Shown: positions 25,501-34,482 of the stretch, piece by piece
How positions within the stretch are numbered: the stretch's first letter is position 1
How the letters are laid out: each line of letters opens with the position of its first letter
Source of the DNA: Beta vulgaris subsp. vulgaris
Taxonomy: Eukaryota; Streptophyta; Magnoliopsida; Caryophyllales; Amaranthaceae
Direction of reading: 5' to 3'
DNA: 64,000 nt
Assembly (NCBI RefSeq): GCF_026745355.1
Contig: NC_079202.1
Location: forward strand, 1,466,583-1,530,582
Notes under the pieces: model-generated
The model's input: the letters and a program-made list of their open reading frames with translations, nothing else
Database searches by the model: none
What the model was told of the DNA's origin: nothing
Program-made: the position numbers and the translations under genes

Positions 25501-28500
25501 CCCTTTCTGGTAATCTCTTTTCCTCTACAGTTGGGCCCACATCTACTCACCCATTCCTTTCTCTCTACTTATTTACTTCTCTATGAACTCGTGCGAAAAA
25601 CGTTTGTGGCAAATAAATTTGACGGAGAAGTATTTAGTTAGTTTGAACGAGAGACAGATACAGGATACTGGATACTGGATACTGGATACTGAGACTATAT
25701 GTACTCACGAATTTACCCAACTTAAACAAAGTAACAGAACAGTTCTTGGGGCCTTTAGTCTCCACTCATCTGTCCCGCAGAGTAGCTAATATTCATGCAA
25801 GGAGACAATAAGAACAGATGCCATTCATGAGAATTGAAAAGAAAAATAAAGCGATACAATTTGAGTGATTGAATTTTGGATCTGAGGACAATTACATGTG
25901 AGTAAAAGTTTTATTTGACCGTAATAACAAATCTGAAGTAGCATCAGAATTTTAGAGATTTTTAAACAATTTGGAGATGCCAACGTGATCGCTCCCCACC
26001 TCATTGGTCATAATGAAGCAAGTGTGACCAACTAGCTTCTAATAATCAAAAGTTTAGTATGCGAGGAAGGAATTCACTTTTATTTGAGAAGACATAGATC
26101 GCTATTAATGCTTCTGCTGTAATGCAGATATATTAACTTCTGTTACTGTATGGATTTCATTAAAAATTAAAGAAATGAAGTAAAAGATGGTCAGATTTCT
26201 TTTGAAGCTCTAATTGGTGGGTTTCCTGTGATAAAAACTGCAAAGCAGCTTCAGTTATCTGTTTTTTCAGCAAAAAACAATATGGTCCATGTATATGAGG
26301 AAGGAATTCACTTTTATTTGAGAAGTTGAAGACATAGAGCTCTGTTATCGCTCCTGCTGTGTTTTAGATATTTAAAACTACAGAAACGAAGTACAAAATC
26401 GTCAGACTTCCTTTTGAAGCTCTAGTGGGTGGGTTTCCTGTGACAAAAATTGCAAAGCAGCTTCAGTTATCTGATTTTTCAGCAAAAACAATATGCTAGT
26501 CCATGCAGTTGACAGCTGGAAATCTGGAATGATAGAAACTTGACATGATGTTCTAATAGGCTGGTAGTTCGAAAATGCGGTTTCGGTCACGATCGCGGTA
26601 CCGGTCACAATGATGCGGGAACGGGGATGATGCGGTTGTCGTACCCCCAAATATCGGCTGAAAGTCTGAAACCATGAGATATCCTTAGAACCCGCCTAAA
26701 ACACCGTTTTTTTCACACCTTTACAATGCAGGTGATATAGGTTTGGTAGATTTGAAAACCTTTACGATACGACCGATACGGTACGATGCGACCTTGTTTT
26801 TACATCATGTATAGGTCATTAGGTCTCCCCTTCTAACTTTGGTGTATGAAATTGAAATATGAATATGCTGCTTTATTAGTTAGAAGTTGGCTCCTCTAGG
26901 CTCTACCCCCCCTCCCCCCCTTTTCAGCTTTGGACAGCACTTCTTTCATTGCCTCTTGTTATAACATGTCCTAGCTGCGTACCTGTCTTACATCAATGGA
27001 AACAATGAGGCTGGACTACAGTTACATGATGGAATATCTACGATTCATAGTGCTTTTGTTCTTGCTTGGTTGTGCCTTTATTTTTGAGTACTATCTGCAC
27101 CCTACAGTGTTGCACAGATTTGAGCATTGGTCGGGGCTCATTACTGAATGAAGCAGATTGCATACAAGTCAAATGTAGTCTTGTTGACTAGTAGTGAGAC
27201 TTGGGTAGTAAACTTTGGAGAATATTTTGTCAGAATGTTTTAAGTATATAATGTTGGTACTGTTAAATAAATATTTTATCTAGTCTGTGTGCCTTTCTAA
27301 TATTCTTCACTTTGTAAATCTTCGGAATTTCAAACTCAATCCTTGCTCTGAACAGGCTTTGATATCTGCTGGTAGCTGTGAGGACAATGGGGCTAGTATA
27401 CGTCATCTAGAATACTTGGAGGTTGGTTATAATTTCTTCACTTGTTATTTTATGATAGTTGAAACTTGAAATAGACAATCTTCTCCATGAAAGTAGAGTT
27501 TCTCTGTTCTTTCAGTTTTCATGACCTTCAAGCAAAACATTCTCCGATCTACAATATATCTGGCAATTCTATTTGAAAGTTTGGATGCTAACTTTCCATT
27601 AAATGTTGTCTACAGGAAGCATATTGCCTCTTTGTTTACCCTATTGATCAAACTGTTTTCTACTTTTGCATTGCTCTATTTGATGTATAGATTTTGCTAA
27701 TGATCTGTCGTTTTGTCTTTTGTTTGTAGGTGATGGACTTCTTAAACGACGCTGTTGTATCAATGGACACATTTGTTAGTGCTTATAGGCCTGTAGCTGT
27801 TTACTTCTCTTGCCCTATTGATGCTAGGTAACTTTTGTATTATCTTTTCCTTCTGTTTTTTTTTCCTGCTTACAATAGTTGTCACATCGTGTACTACTAA
27901 TGACATTCAGCACTTAATCTTTTGTTTCATGTTGACTTCTTTCGATATACTTGCAGTCATGGTAATGAGGAATTGATTAATGTTCTTGCAACTTTGCATG
28001 ACTCGCTGTTACCCTGTTTACGACAAGGACTACAAATCATCTTAGCAGCTGGGGAGAATTCATCTCCCATGCTTTCTGATGTATCTGTTAGTTTGAGAAT
28101 TTTATCTTCAAGATTAGTTGGTATTGGCTGGAAATTACTGGATAATTGTTACCTCAGTCATGAGCTTTTCAATGATAACCTTCCCTTTCCTGCTGCCATG
28201 AAGATGTTTCCTGGTAGTGTTGAGGATCCTGTTATAAGGGCTGATATATTGGTTCAAACTTTTAAGGAGATTGCTGCAGTTCCTCAGCATGCTCAGGGAA
28301 AACATCACAGGGGTACATTTCTTCAAAATATTGAAAGAAATTACCAAATCATGCATAGAATTCAGAGCTTGAAACAAAGTGGTAAGTAAATGTTTTCAGA
28401 CAAGCATGGTTTGTGGACAAATATTTTGTTTCATTGGACAAATCAATATCTTTTCCGTATGACATTGAAGTGTCCTTTTCTGTGTGGTCCCCTTACCTTG

Positions 28501-29979
28501 CCATGTACCAATGGCCCAGACATGAATGGCTGCTTATACACAAGTTTATAGCGATGATGAATGATACTTCCATTTTTAGTTGCTACAGAGAGAAAATGCA
28601 TTTTTGAGTAAGTGAAAAGAGAGAGAGAAGGGGATCCACAAGGATGGTCAAATTCACTTTTGAAACCAGATACCATGGTCCCCACCACATCTAATAAAGT
28701 AAATTTGTACTTTTTAAGCATGCAAGGATGTCCAACCGTATGTAGCAATTATTATGACATTTCTATTTTAGGGAAGTGTAGCAAATATTGAATTGAAGTA
28801 CATGTATATTTGGATGGCCCACAAAGGGAGAGTCTTTCTAAGAGTTTAATGAATGGCTTATACAATTGTGTTAATGCAGGGTGGATTTTCATAGATGATG
28901 ACCAATATCAATACTTGACTGGGATAATGACGCATCCATTGCCCGTCATTTCTAAAAAGTTACCTAATGCTCTAAACAACTCTGTTGGAAATGATGGCTT
29001 GCAAATGGAAGAAGATGCAGCCATATCAGAGTCAAAAATCAGTCAAGTGAAAGACCTTTTCCCTGATTATGGAAAAGGTTTTGTATCAGCTTGTCTTGAA
29101 GTCTATGACAACAATCCAGAGGAGGTGATTGAAAGGATTTTGGAGGGAACTTTGCATGAAGATTTACGCAGACTGGATACTTCAATGGAGACGGTTCCAC
29201 CTAAGTCTGCTCAATCGGTGACCAAGAAAGATAAGGGAAAAGGAATATTAGTTGAATCTACAGAATTCCCTCCTACCAAACCAATCTCATTACCTCAGAA
29301 GCCAAAGCATGAAGCAGTTTCATCATCAGGATCTTCCGTAGCACCGTCAGCTGGGCGATTTATCAGAAAATCTAAAGGTGACCAACCTGATCATGATGCT
29401 TTTGGTTCAAGAGATGAAAAGCACACGGAGAAGACAACTGCTTTGATGTCACAGTATGAATACGAAGACGAGTATGATGACTCTTTCGATGACCTTGGCA
29501 TGACCCTTATGGAGTCTGGTGTGGAGGAGACGGAGATTTTAGGTGAGAGAATCAGTTCAAAATCGAGTGTGTCTTCAAGGCCTGAAAGGCAAGGTTCAGC
29601 CTCTAGCGGTGCTAGTTCCAAATGGAATTCTAAACAGAAACCTCAGTTTTATGTCAAGGATGGTAAAAATTACAGTTATAAGGTGGAAGGATCTATTGCA
29701 GCTACTGATCAAAAGCAAGCATCTTTGATTACACAAGCTCAGCAAGAACTAATACACGGACTTGGACGTGGTGGTAACCGTCCTCTTGGTGCTGTTAAGG
29801 TGCTAGAAGAGCAAAATGAAGTAAAAGGGGAAGGATCCAATCCTTCAAATGTGGATGGTGTAGGTGATGGTGGAAGAGGAAGAGGAAGGGGACGTGGGCA
29901 ACGAGGTGGTGGAAGAAATAATCATTACAGAAAGGATAGAGCCATGAAGAAGCACATGACTGGATTGAGTGGTTTTTAG
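16503..29979 (+). CDS. ASCC2-like CUE-domain protein (activating signal cointegrator complex subunit 2 homologue)
   Basis: Exons: 16503-16902, 18132-18291, 18441-18502, 20745-20839, 23680-23793, 27356-27421, 27730-27827, 27957-28381, 28880-29979; 2520 nt, 839 residues. The N-terminus is low complexity with a Gly run. The conserved ASCC2 core spans about residues 110-475, with DFWRAVAVDASLHDFLDSFL, FRSRWYDFPYHGAKG, EKKLLDLPKLLDICAVYGHE and NIERNYQIMHRIQSL. A CUE ubiquitin-binding domain lies at about 526-568 (SQVKDLFPDYGKGFVSACLEVYDNN). The C-terminus is RGG-like (GRGRGRGRGQRGGG). In animals ASCC2 reads K63-linked ubiquitin for alkylation repair and ribosome quality control; the plant role is inferred by homology. 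Exon 4 uses the TAG acceptor at 20742-20744; the stronger-looking CAG 11 nt downstream breaks the frame. An in-frame ATG at 16371 exists but its 44 residues look like translated leader. Introns are long and repeat-filled (up to 3.6 kb). Arabidopsis counterpart from memory: At1g27752. Confidence 0.92.
17215..17600. repeat. 105-bp minisatellite in intron 1 of the ASCC2-like gene
   Basis: The motif TTGGTGTAG recurs at about 17242, 17347, 17452 and 17557, exactly 105 bp apart, with neighbouring GACTTATTTGATGAAGAAT and TTTGCATTTTATC motifs. A related single copy (GACTTATTTGATGAATATTT) sits at about 16953, just after exon 1. Confidence 0.9.
22017..23081. mobile_element. Non-autonomous hAT element (1065 bp)
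   Basis: Ends TAGGGGTG / CACCCCTA and an exact 8-bp target duplication GTGAGGGA (22009-22016, 23082-23089), the hAT signature. Both subterminal regions are packed with GAGCTCGGCTCG-type palindromic repeats. No transposase is visible. The centre holds a tRNA-like SINE candidate. Confidence 0.92.
22506..22570 (+). repeat. tRNA-derived SINE-like promoter segment
   Basis: GTAGTTCAGCGGTAAGG resembles an RNA polymerase III A box and GTTTCGAATC a B box, about 35 bp apart as in tRNA-derived SINEs. No intact tRNA fold. A repeat-like GTGGCGGATCCAG stretch lies upstream. It sits inside the hAT element. Confidence 0.4.
23901..24160. repeat. 135-bp tandem duplication
   Basis: CTTGATCTGATCAATCAGTC recurs at 23901 and 24036 with the full unit (ending TGACATTGATAGATCT) repeated, with moderate divergence. 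Intron 5 of the ASCC2-like gene. Confidence 0.9.
24420..24650. repeat. Internally duplicated AT-rich element
   Basis: The block TTAGATTTGTCTCAATGTGT ... TAATTAGAGATATTAATG occurs twice about 142 bp apart, with short extra copies of ATGTGTATTTTCAGAATATC between. It is related to the interior of Stowaway-like elements elsewhere here. Confidence 0.8.
25432..25630. mobile_element. Stowaway-like MITE
   Basis: Left CTCCCTCCAACC...ATCTGCCACA, right TGTGGCAAATAAATTTGACGGAGAAG followed by TA; the left flank is degenerate. Intron 5 of the ASCC2-like gene. A short (GATACTG)n run follows at about 25661-25692. Confidence 0.7.
26055..26510. repeat. Roughly 230-bp tandem duplication
   Basis: GAGGAAGGAATTCACTTTTA, GCAAAGCAGCTTCAGTTATC and TTTTCAGCAAAAA occur in the same order in two adjacent copies (about 26060-26290 and 26298-26507) with indels. 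Intron 5 of the ASCC2-like gene. Confidence 0.85.
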
Positions 29980-30278
29980 GTAATATATACTTACACAGGT
30001 CATAACTAAAGGCTGTATAGTCATTTTGTTATTCACAGTTTTGGAAACTTGCTAGTGTATTTTGTTTCCTTACCAAATTCTTACATCATCCAATACAAGT
30101 ACAAGAAAATAACATAATGCTGGAATTCTGGAATACGGAATTTTTCTATTGGAATTAGTAATTCCGAAGCTCAAGTAACTGCTAAGAAGGTGAATGTACT
30201 AGACTGGTGCCAACTCGAACGTGGTGGATCCCTAAATAACCCGAATCGAAATAACCCGAATCGATATGACTTGACTTA

Positions 30279-30430
30279 GGATATGTTCTCTTAAATTGGA
30301 CCGAACTAAAATGAATGGAAATTAAAAAAACTGTGAGAGGATACTAACTGAACTAAATAGAACTGAATTGAATTTGTTTGAACTAAAGTGAAATAAATTT
30401 TTATTAAATTCAGTTCAAAAGAACATAGCG
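30279..30430. mobile_element. Tourist-like (PIF/Harbinger) MITE
   Basis: TIRs GGATATGTTCTCTT / AAAAGAACATAGCG flanked by TTA on both sides (30276-30278, 30431-30433). The interior is built of GAACTAAA/GAATTGAA-type pentamers. It lies about 300 bp downstream of the ASCC2-like stop codon. Confidence 0.8.
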
Positions 30431-30433
30431 TTA

Positions 30434-31582
30434 GTTCTGATCCAAACGATTTGATTGCCACTTATAGTTAAACAATTAACATAGTTTTGGTAATTTAGGC
30501 TTCAATTTAATTAGGAATAACAATGATCCAGTGATTTCAAGTTATAATTGGTTTTCATAAACTTAAAGAAATTGATTCGACTAGAAATTAATCCGAAATT
30601 CAACTGAGAGAAAAAGGTCTCAAATAAGATTGTAACTCTTAAATGATCCAATCAAATAACCTGAAAGGAAAGTGGGTCAAACATGACTTGATCACCAATT
30701 GACTGCTTTTATAAGGTTTGTAACTCAACTTTGTAAATATTTTGGTTTTAATCTCGAGTAGAAAAAAATGATATTGTAGTTTTCTTCCTTAGTGTTTGAC
30801 ATTAAATCGAACATGAACCAATTTTTCAACTGTTCCGATTGACCCTGACCTCATTTTAACTGATCCAAATTAACATGAAAAGGTTCGGAACTCGTCTGAA
30901 TACAAGACAAAACCCCATATAGTTCAAAATGATCAAACTTAAACCCCATCCGAGATTGTACTTTGTTATTTTTTCACGTGAGGTATAATGAAAAGTTAGG
31001 AAATCTTTCTTTTAACGGTAAAATTTTCAAATTGATAACGTAGACTCATTACTAGTAGGCAATAGCAGAAAATAATTGCTTCAAGAAAATTGTTAAATTG
31101 ATTCAGGTATTGTTTGGTTGACAAAAAAAAAAAAAAAAGATATAAAGTAAAATCTGGTGAGATTGTTGTAGGAATAACTTTTCAGGTGAAGTAAAACTTC
31201 ACATTACTAATCAAACAACTTTTGTCACTTCCCATAGATTGGAACTTCAAGAGAAAAACAATGTTTTAGAAAATACAAATGCCTAAGTTAAATCAAACAA
31301 CACCTTGTTCTTTCTAAATTGTTAAATTTGTCCTTTAAAATAAAAGATGCCCTAACTTTTCTTTATACATCACATAAGAAGAACAAAAGTAAAAATTTGA
31401 AAGTTTTGAGTTTGAAAATAATACCTTACAAGGAATTATGATAAGAGAATATGACATCAATATTCTCTTGTAAGTTACCTAATAAGAGTGTTGTATAAAC
31501 TTGTTTAAGTCTTTTTAGTTATTTATAATTATTACAAGACTTTATCATATATTATTTGAAATATTAGACAACAATTTAATAA
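30434..31582. other. Intergenic AT-rich sequence
   Basis: No gene or clean element seen between the Tourist-like MITE and the Mutator-like element. It contains a poly-A run near 31122 and scattered diverged repeat fragments. Confidence 0.5.
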
Positions 31583-32887
31583 GGACAAATTGCCAAAAAT
31601 AAGCCAACTTTTGGCCCGTATTCCAGAAATAAGCCAACCTTTTGAAAATCTAGATATAAGCCAACCTTTGTATCAGTTTTGCCAAAATTAGGTTAAGTGC
31701 TAAGTTAACCTGTTGGTAACCTGTTGCTTTAGGTTAATAATGCTATTATCACTAATTATTAATTTATTATTATCACTAATTATTAATTTATTATTGTTAT
31801 TAAATATTAATTGTTATTGTTATTAATTATTAATCATTATTATTGATTTATTGTTATTATCACCACCAAACATCAGCCACCCACCACTATCACCACCGCC
31901 AAACACATCCACCCACTGCCCACCTCAACAACCCCCACCTCTCACCTGAAAACGCCCACTTCCCACCCCGACAACCCCCACCCCTCACCTGAAAACACCC
32001 GATGCCCACCCCGAGGCGGAAAACACCCAATGCCCACCCCACCAATCAAATCCTCACTCGAACCAAACCCACAACCACCACAACCAGACTCCACCAATCG
32101 AACCGACCCCCCAACCACAACCAGACCCCCCAATCGAACTCTCATTTCGAACCGACCCCCATCAAAACCAAACCCAGGACCACCATAACGATCCTCCACC
32201 ACCCGAATCCCCACTACAAAGCCAAATCGGACCCCAACATTAACCCACAACTGAACCCCTATCATTAACCCACAACCAAACCTCCACCGCCACCAAAATC
32301 GAACCCCCACCACCCCAACTCAACCATTCAAGTCAAACCAACCTCATAACCAAACCATCCCACCAAACCCAACACCCCTAGCACCCGAAACCCACCCACC
32401 ACCGAATTAACCCCACCCAGCCACAACCCAAAACCCCCACAACCCAACCATGACTAGCCCAAACCCCAAAACTGAACCACCCCCACCAAACTGAGATCCC
32501 CAGAATCGAACCCAACAAGCCCAAGACCCCCCAACAGAACCCAACACCCCGACAATCTAGCCCCACCAAACCCAACCCAAGACCAAAACCCGCAGCCCCA
32601 CCATAAAAGGGGAAAATTAAAAAATAAAAATGAAACAAAGAGGAGAGAGAAGATCCGGCGGCTGCGGTGGGGGCGGTGGTGAGTGATGAGGGAGAAGAGA
32701 GATGAGGGAGAGAATAGATGGGAGAGGATTGAATGGAAAAAATGAGGTAAAAAATAACAAAATAAATTCGAATTTTTTCCTTGAATAATGCAAAAGTAGG
32801 TTTTAATTCCCAAAATATGCCAAAAAAAAATTCCATGTGTACCGTCCACGTAGGACGGCATGCGTGATTTTTTTTTCAACTTAAGTA

Positions 32888-33090
32888 AAACCGCTACTTG
32901 AAGTAGCGGTTTACAAATTTTTTTTTTTTGTGTGTAAACCGCTACAATGAAATCCCAAGCTCCAAAGTTTGATATGTGCTTGCAACATTTTGCCCAGGTA
33001 AACCGCTACTCAGAGTAGCGGTTTATATTTATAAACCGCTACTTGAGATAGCGTTCTATGCGTATAAACCGCTACTTAAAGTAGCGGTTT
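32888..33090. repeat. Array of AAACCGCTACT...AGTAGCGGTTT palindromes
   Basis: Three full 25-bp palindromes (32888-32912, 33000-33024, 33066-33090) have 11-bp arms around a 3-bp spacer. There is one degenerate copy (about 33033-33057) and one half-site (32935-32945). The spacers differ (TGA, CAG, TAA) while the arms are kept. They sit at the centre of larger inverted arms carrying GTCCACGTAGGAC / GTCCTACGTGGAC. Confidence 0.95.
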
Positions 33091-33338
33091 TCGTGGGAAA
33101 AAAAAAACAGTTTCTCGCGTGCTGTCCTACGTGGACGGTACGCAGGGAAATTTTTTTTTTTGGGCATATTTTTGGAATCAAAACACATATTTGCATTATT
33201 CAAGGAAAAAATTCAAATAAATTCAAAAAAAATTAATATATTTTTTAACCTGTAAAACAGGATGGAGGTAATCTGACCTAAAATTCGTTAACTGATACAA
33301 AGGTTAGCTTATATCTCGATTTTCAAAAAGTTGGCTTA

Positions 33339-33750
33339 GGCTATGTTCAGTTCACCTTATTTTTGCTTATTTCAGATCTAATCAGATCAGATCATATCAG
33401 AAAAAATAAGTTCAGATCAGATCAGTTCAGATCATGCTTATATTTCAAAATCATTATATCTTTCATTACATATTAGTAAAAATTATAATAATTGAATATT
33501 AATAAAGTACTCATTGAGACGAATCAAACAAGACCCCACATGACTACATTTTTTCTTATATATTGAGAAAAATCTAAAAGATAAGATCTTGTAATCAAAT
33601 CAGTTCAGATCAGATCAGATCAGATCAGAAAAAATAAGTTCAGATCAGATCAGATCAGATCAGAAAAAATAAGTTCAGATCAGATCAAATAAGTTCAGAT
33701 CAGATCAGATAAGTTCAGATCAGAAAATTTCAGGTGAACTAAACATAACC
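33339..33750. mobile_element. Tourist-like element inserted in the MULE right arm
   Basis: TIRs GGCTATGTTCAGTTCACC / GGTGAACTAAACATAACC with TTA on both sides (33336-33338, 33751-33753). Removing it restores the MULE arm. Much of the interior is a GATCA pentamer repeat (CAGATCAGATCAG runs at about 33380-33430 and 33600-33720). Confidence 0.88.
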
Positions 33751-34012
33751 TTAAATGTGGAATACGGGCCAAAAATTGGCTTATTTTTGACAATTTTTCC
33801 ATTTAATAATATATTAATAGTTAAACTCTTACTTTTCATTTTAAAATAACGTTCACATACAAACAAAAGTAAAAGGACAATCTGTTAAAGAGACAAGACT
33901 AAGATTTAGCTCTTAAGTCATTACATACATAAAGAGCCATATAAATATATAATCCACCAAACTTTCATTTTTATTCACACAACACGTCTCACTTGTTCTC
34001 ACAAGATAATGT

Positions 34013-34020
34013 CCACGTGT
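34013..34020 (+). promoter_or_regulatory. G-box/ABRE-like element upstream of the IFRD/SAT32-like gene
   Basis: CCACGTGT contains the CACGTG G-box core and ACGTGT ABRE core, about 470 bp upstream of the ATG. Such sites bind bZIP/bHLH factors in ABA and light responses. It fits the salt/ABA role reported for Arabidopsis SAT32, but a single 8-mer can occur by chance. A TATA-like AT tract (ATAAATATATAAT) lies near 33940, upstream of the G-box. Confidence 0.4.
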
Positions 34021-34030
34021 TTTTCCCTTA

Positions 34031-34120
34031 GGGTATGTTCTCACTAATTTATTTATAGTTCAGTTTAGTTTAATTCAGTTTAATTCATTTTTATTCAATT
34101 GTAATCCTTTGTTGATTACA
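34031..34120. mobile_element. Truncated Tourist-like end in the IFRD/SAT32-like promoter
   Basis: TTA followed by GGGTATGTTCTCACT and then TTTAATTCAGTT pentamer-type interior, like the elements at 30279 and 33339. The matching right end is absent. Confidence 0.5.
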
Positions 34121-34123
34121 ATT

Positions 34124-34180
34124 GAATACCATTTCCAGCAAATCTCCGCCTAGATACCATTTCCAGCAAATCTCCGCCTC
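34124..34180. repeat. Tandem duplication of about 27 bp in the IFRD/SAT32-like leader or promoter
   Basis: ATACCATTTCCAGCAAATCT followed by CCGCCT occurs twice head to tail, about 300 bp upstream of the start codon. Confidence 0.9.
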
Positions 34181-34266
34181 TTCTTTCTCACAACTCCTCT
34201 TCCTTAGAGAGAGAAATTCTTGAAACTCCTGTTAAAATTCATCTCTCTATTCCTATTAATAATTTA

Positions 34267-34428
34267 ATGGCTATTTCTTCTTCTGAATTATTCTCGATTA
34301 ATAATTCCAAGAATTTGAGTTGGTCGCATTTAAACACCAAATCAATCAATTTTCCCTTGTTGATTAATTCTTCTGTTAATTTTTATCACTCTTCCAGCTT
34401 TTTAGATCAGCTTTCTACTTGTTTCTGA
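34267..34428 (+). CDS. Upstream ORF in the IFRD/SAT32-like leader
   Basis: A 53-codon ORF (begins MAISSSELFSINNSKN, ends DQLSTCF, then TGA) lies 54 nt before the main ATG at 34483 and in a different frame. It is Ser/Asn-rich with no recognised domain. If the transcript starts upstream of 34267, scanning ribosomes would meet this AUG first, so it could repress main ORF translation. The transcription start is unknown; translation of the peptide is inference. Confidence 0.45.
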   Translation: MAISSSELFSINNSKNLSWSHLNTKSINFPLLINSSVNFYHSSSFLDQLSTCF

Positions 34429-34482
34429 CACTCATCATCATCTTCTTGTTCTTTTGCCACCTTACAAATCTTTCTTGCTTCA

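Larger units (their letters stand above)
31583..33800. mobile_element. Non-autonomous Mutator-like element (2218 bp)
   Basis: Long inverted arms (about 31583-31695 and 33272-33800) share AAAATAAGCCAA, GGCCCGTATTCCA and the complement of GATATAAGCCAACCTTTGTA. They are flanked by an exact 9-bp duplication ATTTAATAA (31574-31582, 33801-33809), as for MULEs. The interior has a C-rich, G-poor block (31860-32620), then a second inverted-repeat system (about 32744-33250) with a hairpin array at its centre. No transposase coding. The right arm is split by a Tourist-like insertion. Confidence 0.92.

Noticed and set aside
27287..27355. Coding extension before ASCC2 exon 6
   Set aside because: A CAG acceptor at 27353-27355 gives the conserved join SSLE|ALISAG; the upstream ORF has no similarity.
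28810..28879. ATG at 28810 as the start of a separate 389-residue gene
   Set aside because: The reading frame is continuous with the ASCC2-like last exon; a clear CAG acceptor at 28877-28879 joins it in phase to exon 8, and the residues before it have no family similarity.
32378..32879. Gly/Trp-rich minus-strand ORFs and Pro/Thr-rich plus-strand ORF at 32002-32268
   Set aside because: They arise from the G-poor, C-rich cargo of the Mutator-like element, where stop codons are rare; no domain is visible.
32888..33090. CRISPR-like array
   Set aside because: The repeats are palindromes with unequal spacing inside a plant transposon; there are no unique spacers of constant length and the genome is eukaryotic.
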